Shown in pieces: positions 1 through 7,997 of a stretch of 55,136 bases of DNA. The notes under the pieces were generated by a model, which did not search any database, was not told where the DNA came from, and saw only the letters and a program-made list of their open reading frames with translations. Source of the DNA: Derxia lacustris (GTDB taxonomy: Bacteria; Pseudomonadota; Gammaproteobacteria; Burkholderiales; Burkholderiaceae_E). Numbering within the stretch: the stretch's first letter is position 1; each line of letters begins with the position of its first letter. The position numbers and the translations under genes were made by a program. The stretch lies in contig NZ_MUHU01000027.1 in assembly GCF_002105195.1 (NCBI RefSeq), positions 1 through 55,136 of the forward strand. Direction: 5' to 3'.

Positions 1-40
1 CCCATCTTCCCGCCCCACCGCCGCGTACCGGAGAAACCCA

Positions 41-1831
41 ATGCCCAGCTACCGCGCCCCGCTCCGCGACATGCAGTTCCTGCTGCACGAAGTGCTCGCC
101 ACCGAGTCCGTGCTCGCCGAACTCCCCGCCCACGCCGGCACCGACCGCGCCACCCTCGATGCCGTGCTGGAGGAGGGCGCCAAGTTCTGCGAGCAGCTGC
201 TGCAATCGCTCAACCTGCCCGGCGACGCCGAGGGCTGCCACTACGACCGCGAGACCCGCAGCGTGACCACGCCCGCCGGCTTCGTCGCCGCCTACACGCA
301 ATACCGCGACGCCGGCTGGCCCACGCTCTCGGCCGACCCGGACTTCGGCGGTCAAGGCCTGCCCTATGTCCTCAACACTGCCTTCTTCGAGATGGGCAAC
401 TCGGCCAACCAGGCCTGGCTGATGTATCCGGGCCTGACCCACGGCGCCTACGAATGCCTGCACGCCCACGGCAGTGACGAGCTCAAGGCGGCCTACCTGC
501 CCAAGCTCGTCACCGGCGAATGGCTCGGCACCATGTGCCTGACCGAGCCGCACTGCGGCACCGACCTCGGCCTGCTGCGCAGCAAGGCCACGCCGCGAGA
601 CGACGGCAGCTACGCCATCAGCGGCAGCAAGATTTTCATCAGCGCCGGCGAGCACGACCTCACGCCCAACATCGTCCATCTGGTGCTGGCGCGCCTGCCC
701 GACGCGCCCGAGGGCAGCAAGGGCATCTCGCTGTTCCTCGTGCCCAAATTCATCCCGGCCGCCGACGGCACGCCCGGCGAGCGCAACGCCATCTTCTGCG
801 CCGGCATCGAACACAAGATGGGCATCCATGCCAACGCCACCTGCCAGCTGGTGCTGGAGGACGCGCGCGGCTGGCTCATCGGCGAGCCCAATCGCGGCCT
901 GCAAGCCATGTTCGTGATGATGAATGCGGCCCGCGTGGCGGTCGGCGTGCAGTCGCTGGGCCTGGGTGAAGTGGCCTACCAGAACGCCGCCGCCTACGCC
1001 AAGGACCGCCGCCAGGGCCGCGCGCTCGCCGGCCCGGCCGAGCCCGACCAGCCCGCCGACACGCTGCTCGTCCACCCCGACGTGCGCCGCCAGCTGCTCA
1101 CCGCGCGCGCCTACACCGAAGGCGCGCGCGCGCTGCTCTACTGGACCGCGCTGCAGATCGACATCGAGCATCACCACCCCGACGAGGACGCGCGCAAGCA
1201 GGCCGCCGACCTCGTCGCGCTGCTCACGCCGGTGTGCAAGGCCTTCGTCACCGACAACGGCTTCATCGCCACCACGCAGGCGCAGCAGGTGTTCGGCGGC
1301 CACGGCTACATCCATGAATGGGGCGTGGAGCAGTTCGTGCGCGACGCCCGCATCAACATGATTTACGAGGGCACGAACGGCGTGCAGGCGCTCGACCTGC
1401 TGGGCCGCAAGGTGCTCGGCGACATGGGCACGCGGCTGCGCAAGTTCGGCGATCTCGTTAAGAGCTTTATCGAGGAAGAGGGCGTGAACGAGGCGATGCA
1501 GGAATTCGTGAATCCGCTCGCGGATCTGGCCGGCAAGGTGGAAAAGATGACGATGGAAATCGCCATGAAGGCGATGGGCAACCGCGACGAAGCCGGTGCC
1601 GCCGCCAGCGACTACCTGCGCATCGTCGGCCACCTGACCTTTGCATGGCTGTTTGCGCGCATGGCCAAGGTGGCGCTGGCCAAGGCCGACGGCGGCGACC
1701 CGTTCTATGCCGCCAAGCTCGCCACCGCGCGCTTCTACTTCGCGCGGCTGCTGCCCGAGACCGCCGGGCTCATCCGCGCCGGGCGCTCGGGCGCCGACAA
1801 CCTCATGGCGCTCGACGCCGCGCTGTTCTGA
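41..1831 (+). CDS. acyl-CoA dehydrogenase, long form with C-terminal extension
   Basis: A 596-residue flavoprotein that should oxidise acyl-CoA to trans-2-enoyl-CoA, the first step of beta-oxidation in the cytoplasm. The N-terminal and middle acyl-CoA dehydrogenase domains are seen around residues 80-290 (MCLTEPHCGTDLG motif near residue 167), and the catalytic-base region IYEGTNGVQALDLLGR places the Glu at about residue 443. The part after residue 460 matches the extra C-terminal domain of the long acyl-CoA dehydrogenases, which explains a length about 200 residues above the short-chain family. GGAG at 30-33 gives a well-spaced ribosome site for this ATG. It is followed after 14 bases by the next beta-oxidation gene, so the three genes probably form one operon. 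Chain-length specificity cannot be read from the sequence. Confidence 0.95.
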   Translation: MPSYRAPLRDMQFLLHEVLATESVLAELPAHAGTDRATLDAVLEEGAKFCEQLLQSLNLPGDAEGCHYDRETRSVTTPAGFVAAYTQYRDAGWPTLSADPDFGGQGLPYVLNTAFFEMGNSANQAWLMYPGLTHGAYECLHAHGSDELKAAYLPKLVTGEWLGTMCLTEPHCGTDLGLLRSKATPRDDGSYAISGSKIFISAGEHDLTPNIVHLVLARLPDAPEGSKGISLFLVPKFIPAADGTPGERNAIFCAGIEHKMGIHANATCQLVLEDARGWLIGEPNRGLQAMFVMMNAARVAVGVQSLGLGEVAYQNAAAYAKDRRQGRALAGPAEPDQPADTLLVHPDVRRQLLTARAYTEGARALLYWTALQIDIEHHHPDEDARKQAADLVALLTPVCKAFVTDNGFIATTQAQQVFGGHGYIHEWGVEQFVRDARINMIYEGTNGVQALDLLGRKVLGDMGTRLRKFGDLVKSFIEEEGVNEAMQEFVNPLADLAGKVEKMTMEIAMKAMGNRDEAGAAASDYLRIVGHLTFAWLFARMAKVALAKADGGDPFYAAKLATARFYFARLLPETAGLIRAGRSGADNLMALDAALF

Positions 1832-1845
1832 TCCAGGAGCCATCC

Positions 1846-4239
1846 ATGTCCATCCACATCCGCAAGGTCGCGGTGCTCGGCGCCGGCGTCATGGGCGCGC
1901 AGATCGCGGCGCATTGCATCAACGCGCGCGTGCCGGTCGTGCTGTTCGACCTGCCGACCGAAGGCAAGCCCAACGCCATCGCCGAGAAGGCCGTGGCGGC
2001 GCTGGCCAGGCTCAAGCCCGCGCCCTTTGCCGACCCGGCCGACGCCGGCCTGATCGAGCTGGCCAACTACGAGACCGACCTGCAAAAGCTCGCCGGCTGC
2101 GACCTCGTCATCGAGGCCATCGCCGAGCGGCTCGACTGGAAGCGCGCGCTCTACGACAAGGTGGCGCCGCATCTCGCGCCCGACGCGATCTTTGCCACCA
2201 ACACCTCGGGCCTGCCGCTCGCCGCACTCAGCGAAGGCTTTGCCGAGGAACTCGCGCGGCGCTTTGTCGGCGTGCACTTCTTCAACCCGCCGCGCTACAT
2301 GCATCTGGCCGAGCTGATCGCGCTGCCCGCGACCGAGCCGGCCATCCTCGACGCGCTGGAAAGCTTCCTCACGCACACGCTCGGCAAGGGCGTGGTGCAT
2401 GCGAAGGACACGCCCAATTTCGTGGGCAACCGCGTGGGCGTGTTCAGCATCCTGTCGGCCTTCCATCACGCGGCGCGGCTGGGGCTTGGCTTCGACGTGA
2501 TCGACGACCTGACCGGCAGCAAGCTCGGCCGCGCCAAGTCGGGCACCTTCCGCACCGCCGACGTGGTCGGGCTCGACACGCTCGCGCATGTGATCGCGAC
2601 GATGGAACGCGGCCTGCCCGACGATCCGTTCCGCGCCCATTTCGGCACGCCGCTGGTGCTCAAGGCGCTCATCGAGAAAGGCGCGCTCGGCCAGAAGACC
2701 GGCGCCGGCTTCTACCGCAAGGACGGCAAGGCGATCCTGCGGCTCGACCCGGCCAAGGGCGAATACGTGGCGGCCGGCGGCAAGGCCGACGACATCGTCG
2801 GCCGCATCCTCAAGAAGCCCGCGCCCGAGCGCTTCAAGCTGCTGCGCGACTCGACCAATCCGCAGGCGCAGTTTCTGTGGAGCGTGTTCCGCGACACCTG
2901 GCATTACATCGCCGTGCATCTGGCCAGCATCGCCAACAGCACGCGCGAAGTTGACCTCGCGATCCGCTTCGGCTTCGGCTGGAGCGAAGGCCCGTTCGAG
3001 ACCTGGCAGAACGCCGGCTGGAAGCAGATTGCCGGCTGGATCGCCGAGGACATCGCCGCCGGCAAGGCATTGAGCGACGCGCCGCTGCCGGCCTGGGTCG
3101 GCGAGATCGACGCCGCCCACGGTGCCGAAGGCTCATGGTCGGCGGCCGAGAACCGCTATGTGCAGCCGCGCGAGCTGCCGGTGTACGGGCGCCAGATCTT
3201 CCGCGCTAGCCTTGCCGGCGACGGCAGCGCCGACCCGCGCACGGCCGGCGTCACCGTCTTCGAGGACGAGTCGATCCGTCTGTGGCAGGCCGACGGCGCC
3301 GGCCGCGACGAGGTGCTGATCGCCTCGTTCAAGACCAAGATGAACACCATCGGCCCGGGCGTGATCGCCGGGCTGCACAAGGGGCTGGACCTGGCCGAGG
3401 CCAATTACAAGGGCCTCGTCATCTGGCAGCCGGCCAGCCTCACGGGCGGGCCGTTCTCGGCCGGCGCCGACTTGCAGGCGATGCTGCCGGCCTTCATGGC
3501 CAAGGGCCCGGCCGGCATCGAGCCGGCGCAGAAGGCGCTTCAGGACGTGTTCCTGCGCATGCGCTACGCCAGCGTGCCGACGGTCGCGGCGCTCGCCGGC
3601 ATCGTGCTGGGCGGCGGCTGCGAGCTGGCCGTGCATTGCGCCAAGCGCGTGGCGCATCTGGAGAGCTACGTCGGGCTGGTGGAGATCGGCGTCGGCCTGC
3701 TGCCGGGCGGCGGTGGCAGCACCTACTTGGCGCGGCGCGCCGCCGAGCTGACGCCCGAGGGCGGCGATCCGCTGCCGGTGCTCAAGCACTTCTTCACTGG
3801 CGTGGCGATGGCCAGCGTCGGCACCTCGGCGCTGGAGAGCCGCAAGCTCGGCTATCTGCTGCCCGACGATCCCATCGTGCTCAACATCCACGAGCTGCTG
3901 TCGTCCGCCATCGAGACCGCGCGCGGTCTGCATGGCGCCGGCTACCGCCCGCCGCTGCCGGGCCGCACGTTTGCGGCGGCCGGCCGCTCGGTGCTGGCGA
4001 CCATCCGCGCCCAGCTCGTCAACCTGCGCGACGGCGGGCTCATCACCGCCTATGACGAACAGCTCGCCGCCACCATCGCCGAGGTGATGTGCGGCGGCGC
4101 GGTCGAGGCCGGCTCGCCGGTGGACGAGGCCACGCTGCTGGCGCTGGAGCGCAAGCATTTCGGGCGCCTGCTGGGCAATGCAAAAACGCAGGAACGGATC
4201 ATGAGCTTGCTGAACGGCGGCAAGCCGGTGCGCAACTGA
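1846..4239 (+). CDS. 3-hydroxyacyl-CoA dehydrogenase / enoyl-CoA hydratase bifunctional protein (FadN type)
   Basis: A 797-residue fused enzyme for the hydration and second oxidation steps of beta-oxidation. The NAD-binding Rossmann motif GAGVMGAQIA starts near residue 10, followed by the hydroxyacyl-CoA dehydrogenase C-terminal domains (NTSGLPL, HFFNPPRYMHL, KDTPNFVGNRVG). The crotonase-fold domain is at the C-terminus (FSAGADLQAM, GIVLGGGCELAVHC). This order, dehydrogenase first and hydratase last, is that of Bacillus FadN and many betaproteobacterial enzymes, and the reverse of E. coli FadB. The ATG at 1846 is chosen because GGAG lies six bases upstream and the Rossmann strand begins at once; the open frame runs further upstream but overlaps the preceding gene. 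The thiolase follows 14 bases downstream. Confidence 0.95.
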   Translation: MSIHIRKVAVLGAGVMGAQIAAHCINARVPVVLFDLPTEGKPNAIAEKAVAALARLKPAPFADPADAGLIELANYETDLQKLAGCDLVIEAIAERLDWKRALYDKVAPHLAPDAIFATNTSGLPLAALSEGFAEELARRFVGVHFFNPPRYMHLAELIALPATEPAILDALESFLTHTLGKGVVHAKDTPNFVGNRVGVFSILSAFHHAARLGLGFDVIDDLTGSKLGRAKSGTFRTADVVGLDTLAHVIATMERGLPDDPFRAHFGTPLVLKALIEKGALGQKTGAGFYRKDGKAILRLDPAKGEYVAAGGKADDIVGRILKKPAPERFKLLRDSTNPQAQFLWSVFRDTWHYIAVHLASIANSTREVDLAIRFGFGWSEGPFETWQNAGWKQIAGWIAEDIAAGKALSDAPLPAWVGEIDAAHGAEGSWSAAENRYVQPRELPVYGRQIFRASLAGDGSADPRTAGVTVFEDESIRLWQADGAGRDEVLIASFKTKMNTIGPGVIAGLHKGLDLAEANYKGLVIWQPASLTGGPFSAGADLQAMLPAFMAKGPAGIEPAQKALQDVFLRMRYASVPTVAALAGIVLGGGCELAVHCAKRVAHLESYVGLVEIGVGLLPGGGGSTYLARRAAELTPEGGDPLPVLKHFFTGVAMASVGTSALESRKLGYLLPDDPIVLNIHELLSSAIETARGLHGAGYRPPLPGRTFAAAGRSVLATIRAQLVNLRDGGLITAYDEQLAATIAEVMCGGAVEAGSPVDEATLLALERKHFGRLLGNAKTQERIMSLLNGGKPVRN

Positions 4240-4253
4240 ACGAGGAAACGAAG

Positions 4254-5486
4254 ATGACCCAGCAACTCCAGGACGCCTACGTCGTTGCCGCCGTGCGCAC
4301 GCCCATCGGCAAGGCACCGCGCGGCATGTTCCGCAACACCCGGCCCGACGATCTGCTCATCCACGCGGTGCGCGCCGCGCTGGCCAAGGTGCCGGCGCTC
4401 GACCCCGCGACCATCGACGACATGATCGTCGGCTGCTCCTTCCCCGAGGGCGAGCAGGGGCTGAACGTGGCGCGCGTGGCCGCGCTGCTGGCCGGCCTGC
4501 CCAGCAGCGTGGCCGGCGCCACGGTCAACCGCTTCTGCGCCTCGGGCCTGACGGCGGTGCAGATCGCCGCCGACCGCATCCGCACCGGCGAGGCCGAGGT
4601 GATGATTGCCGCCGGCGTGGAAAGCATGTCGATGGTGCCGATGGGCGGTGGCAAGCCGTCGTTCAACCCGGCCATCTTTGCCGGCGCCGGCGAGAACGCG
4701 GCCATCGCCTGGGGCATGGGCCTGACCGCCGAGAAGGTGGCCCAGCAATGGAAGGTGAGCCGCGAGGATCAGGACGCGTTTGCGGTCGAGTCGCACCGGC
4801 GCGCGATCGCGGCGATTGCTAGCGGCGGCTTTGCCGACGAGATCGCGCCGTTCGAGATTGCGGAGACCTTTGCGCGGCTCGGCACGGCCGAGACCGAGGT
4901 GCGGCGCCGCCTCGCCGGCGTGGACGAAGGCCCGCGCGCCGACACCTCGCTCGAAGCGCTGGCGCGGCTGCGGCCGGCGTTTGCCGCGCCCAAGGACCCG
5001 AGCGGCCGCGCGACCGGCTTTGGCAGCGTGACCGCCGGCAACAGCTCGCAGACCTCGGACGGCGCGGGCGCGCTGGTGCTGGTGAACGAGGCCACGCTCA
5101 AGCGCTTTGGTCTGGTGCCGCTGGCGCGCTGGGCCGGGTTTGCGGTGCGCGGCGTGCCGCCGGAGGTGATGGGGATCGGGCCGAAGGTGGCGATTCCGGC
5201 GGTGCTGGAGCGGGCGGGCGTGGCGCTGGGTGACGTTGGCTGGATTGAGCTGAATGAGGCGTTTGCTGCGCAGTCGCTGGCGGTGATCCGGGAGCTTGGG
5301 CTCGATCCGGTGAAGGTAAATCCGAATGGGGGGGCGATTGCGTTGGGGCATCCGTTGGGGGCTACTGGCGCGATTCGGAGTGCGACCGCGATTCATGGGA
5401 TGCGGCGGACGGGGGCCAGGTACTCGATGGTGACGATGTGCATTGGGACGGGGATGGGGGCGGCGGGGCTGTTTGAGGCGGTGTGA
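4254..5486 (+). CDS. acetyl-CoA C-acyltransferase (thiolase II/FadA-type)
   Basis: A 410-residue thiolase that cleaves 3-ketoacyl-CoA to acetyl-CoA and a shortened acyl-CoA, completing the set encoded by this operon. The nucleophilic Cys is in NRFCASGLTAVQ (residue 95), the catalytic His in ALGHPLGATGA (residue 366), and the second Cys in TMCIGTGMGAAG (residue 396); all are present. Length is normal for the family. The ATG at 4254 follows GAGGAAACGAAG and matches the usual thiolase N-terminus (AYVVAAVRTPIGK). Codon use over the last 250 bases drifts towards G-ending, less GC-rich codons just before the accessory island begins. Biosynthetic acetyl-CoA acetyltransferase activity is possible, but the neighbours favour degradation. 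Confidence 0.95.
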   Translation: MTQQLQDAYVVAAVRTPIGKAPRGMFRNTRPDDLLIHAVRAALAKVPALDPATIDDMIVGCSFPEGEQGLNVARVAALLAGLPSSVAGATVNRFCASGLTAVQIAADRIRTGEAEVMIAAGVESMSMVPMGGGKPSFNPAIFAGAGENAAIAWGMGLTAEKVAQQWKVSREDQDAFAVESHRRAIAAIASGGFADEIAPFEIAETFARLGTAETEVRRRLAGVDEGPRADTSLEALARLRPAFAAPKDPSGRATGFGSVTAGNSSQTSDGAGALVLVNEATLKRFGLVPLARWAGFAVRGVPPEVMGIGPKVAIPAVLERAGVALGDVGWIELNEAFAAQSLAVIRELGLDPVKVNPNGGAIALGHPLGATGAIRSATAIHGMRRTGARYSMVTMCIGTGMGAAGLFEAV

Positions 5487-5574
5487 ACAGCCTCCGGACA
5501 TCGGGCACCTAATTCGCGTGCAGCAGCATCGCGATCGATAACATATCTGGCGTCAACATTAGTTTGAGGCTGAG

Positions 5575-6942
5575 ATGGCTTTTAATCGCGATGCTTATTA
5601 CAACGACTTGCTGAAACAACTTGGAGGAATTCAGGCAAAGCAAAGGTTCGCCGGGCCATTCGTCGCACAGCTAATAGATTTGATCTCGGAAAAACTTCCC
5701 GGCGTGTGTATCAGAAATCTCTCTGAAGTAGAGATCGTTGCGCGATGCTTTGCTGATATGCCGGATGCCAGGGTTGAAGTTTTATTCTGGATGTTGTGTC
5801 AATTGGTCGCGCCAGAGAATCAACATGATGTTCGGGTCATATCCGAGCATGAACTTTGCTGGATAGAATTTCTTCTTGTCTACGCTGCAAAACGATGCGT
5901 CGACGAAAATCTAGTTCGAGCGAGTTTAAGTGATGTAGGAGATGCGGGGTATAACAACGGATCCTATGTTCACGCAAGCCATGCGGAAAGCGAATTGTTG
6001 TCGGCGATTGTGGTGGCCGGGGTGCTGGGTTTGAATATTCGTGTGTCTGATCAGGCTGCTGTTTTCAAAGATGCTTTTGTAGTTGATGTTCCGGCAAAAG
6101 GCGGGTTTGAAAATATAATACTCGTTGCGCTGTACAATATTTTTGCGGATCGGTCTGGTAAAAATAGAACTACTCTAAGTGCTCTCGATTCTGATGCAAT
6201 TGCGGATCTAAGAACTATGTTTTTCAATGCCCGCGAGGCGGGGCGTGCTGGCACTGTGCACTTGCGATTGAGCGCGGCAGCTCAACCCTCTTCTGGGCAG
6301 GCTGCCACCATAGCCATGGGCGTGGCCAGAGCTATCAATTCAATTGTCATCCGGCCCGCCGATGAGGGCATGGCGTCGATTTTCTTGCAGAGTGTTCGAC
6401 TTTCAAGCGCGGATTTAGCATCGAGAATTAGATGGGTCGTCGGTGGAATTCACACTGCCCGTGCTGTCAACAATTCGAAGGGAAAATCTGGTCTGCAAAG
6501 TTCATCGCAAGCTGCATCCAGGGATATGGTGTACGACTTGTTTGTCAGCCACGCATCAAAGGATTGCAAATCATTCGTTGATGATCTGGTGGCTGAGTTA
6601 AGGAAGAGAGGGCGGATAATCTGGTATGCGAAAGAGCAGTTAAAAAATGGTGATGATGTCGCTCAGGGAATTGATAAAGGGTTGAAAGCATCAAAATTTG
6701 TGCTCGCTGTTCTCAGCAAAAATTATTTCGTCAGTGGTTGGGCTATGGCTGAGGTGTATGCTGAACTTGATTTTTCTAAGAGTACCGGTCGTAAGCGAGT
6801 TCTTTTGGTCAGGCTCAATATGAGTCAGGAAAAGTTGTATGACGATAGCCGCCTGTTTTACGCGCTGCTTTCAGCGAATTCGGAAGATGGTATGGCAAAT
6901 GTTGTCGATACATTGGAGAGTGCTATGAGTCCTGCACAATGA
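5575..6942 (+). CDS. TIR-domain protein, probable NAD-consuming effector of a conflict system
   Basis: A 455-residue protein whose last 135 residues form a TIR domain. VYDLFVSHASKD starts at about residue 319, followed by WYAKEQLKNGDDVAQGIDKGL and VLAVLSKNYFVSGWAMAE, where Glu393 sits at the position of the catalytic Glu of NAD-cleaving TIR domains. The first 310 residues match no family I recognise and are probably the sensing or adaptor part. The gene is markedly AT-richer than its surroundings and uses A/T-ending codons, a strong sign of recent transfer. GAGG at 5566-5569 gives the start. Its stop overlaps the ATG of the MoxR-type gene (ATGA), so the two are translationally coupled. NADase activity is inferred from the family. 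A purely signalling, non-enzymatic TIR is the alternative. Confidence 0.9.
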   Translation: MAFNRDAYYNDLLKQLGGIQAKQRFAGPFVAQLIDLISEKLPGVCIRNLSEVEIVARCFADMPDARVEVLFWMLCQLVAPENQHDVRVISEHELCWIEFLLVYAAKRCVDENLVRASLSDVGDAGYNNGSYVHASHAESELLSAIVVAGVLGLNIRVSDQAAVFKDAFVVDVPAKGGFENIILVALYNIFADRSGKNRTTLSALDSDAIADLRTMFFNAREAGRAGTVHLRLSAAAQPSSGQAATIAMGVARAINSIVIRPADEGMASIFLQSVRLSSADLASRIRWVVGGIHTARAVNNSKGKSGLQSSSQAASRDMVYDLFVSHASKDCKSFVDDLVAELRKRGRIIWYAKEQLKNGDDVAQGIDKGLKASKFVLAVLSKNYFVSGWAMAEVYAELDFSKSTGRKRVLLVRLNMSQEKLYDDSRLFYALLSANSEDGMANVVDTLESAMSPAQ

Positions 6943-7997
6943 AGAATTCAGCGATATTCCCCGGGGTTTTCGACTGCTTCGCCCTTGCTTCAGGATCCAT
7001 TGAGGAATTGCCTGAGGATGACCGATTCCCGCAGGCTTGGCATGCTTGGGGCGCTGATGAAACCCGTGCGCTTACGCTTGCTTGGGCGAGTTTGCGTCCG
7101 CTGCTTGTGCGTGGTGAGGCTGGGAGCGGAAAGAGCCAGATTGCGCGTGCAGCTGCGCATCTATTTGGCGTGCCGCTTTTCGTCGAAGTCATTCACCCGC
7201 GCTTTGAAGCGAGTGACCTCAAATACCGCGAAGACGTGGTGCGGCGTTTGGCGCATGCTCAGACGATTGGCGCAATCCGCTCGGTGGATGTCAATCCTGA
7301 CAAGCTAGTTGACTGGCTGAAAACAGAACTCGATCCGAGTGAATTCAGCTCAGAGGGAGCTATTTGGTCTGCAATGAAGGCTCCGGTTCCGGTAGACGGT
7401 GAAGGGCGCCCTCGCCCTGCCGAGTGGCCTCGTTCCGTCGTGCTGATCGACGAAATCGACAAGGCGGATGCGGACGTGCCTAATGCATTGCTTGACGTGC
7501 TTGGCAACCGCAGTTTCAAAGTGCCGTGGCTCTCCAAACAGGTGTCCTGCGAAAGCCATTACCCGCTTGTGATCGTCACAACCAATGAGGACCGTGAATT
7601 GCCGGCTGCCTTTGTGCGCCGCTGCATGGCGTTGAACGTGAAGCCGGCGTCGAACACACGGCAGGATTTCGTGCAATGGCTCGTTGACCGGGCGCGTGCG
7701 CATCGGCCTTTGCGTGTGTTCGATGTCGCTGCCGCTGTGCCGGAGGGAGATGCGGCGCAAGCCAAGCCGGCCACGGTGCTCGAACTCGCGGCCGTCCAAA
7801 CCTGGGCCGACCGGCAAACTGCTTTGCATGACGGTCTGCCGACCGTGGGCCTCGCCGAGTACCTTGATCTGCTCTACGGCTTGTTGCGCTTGTCGTCGGG
7901 CGATGTTGTGCGCGCGGTCGTGCTGCTTCGGGAATTGTCAGCTTATGCACTGGTAAAGCATCGTGAGCAAAACCAGCAACGCCCGCCTGAGGGCTGA
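6939..7997 (+). CDS. MoxR-type AAA+ ATPase
   Basis: A 352-residue AAA+ protein. Walker A is GEAGSGKS (residues 59-66), Walker B is VVLIDEIDKAD (Asp171, Glu172), and sensor 1 plus arginine finger lie in VIVTTNEDRELPAAFVRRC. MoxR ATPases act as chaperone-like remodellers together with vWA-domain partners, which suits the next gene. The start codon overlaps the TIR stop by four bases, and the following gene begins 35 bases before this one ends, so TIR, MoxR and the FGE protein look like one co-translated unit. Composition is intermediate between the AT-rich TIR gene and the GC-rich host. The role as an ATP-dependent switch controlling TIR is inferred from described MoxR-vWA conflict systems, not shown here. 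Confidence 0.92.
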   Translation: MKNSAIFPGVFDCFALASGSIEELPEDDRFPQAWHAWGADETRALTLAWASLRPLLVRGEAGSGKSQIARAAAHLFGVPLFVEVIHPRFEASDLKYREDVVRRLAHAQTIGAIRSVDVNPDKLVDWLKTELDPSEFSSEGAIWSAMKAPVPVDGEGRPRPAEWPRSVVLIDEIDKADADVPNALLDVLGNRSFKVPWLSKQVSCESHYPLVIVTTNEDRELPAAFVRRCMALNVKPASNTRQDFVQWLVDRARAHRPLRVFDVAAAVPEGDAAQAKPATVLELAAVQTWADRQTALHDGLPTVGLAEYLDLLYGLLRLSSGDVVRAVVLLRELSAYALVKHREQNQQRPPEG

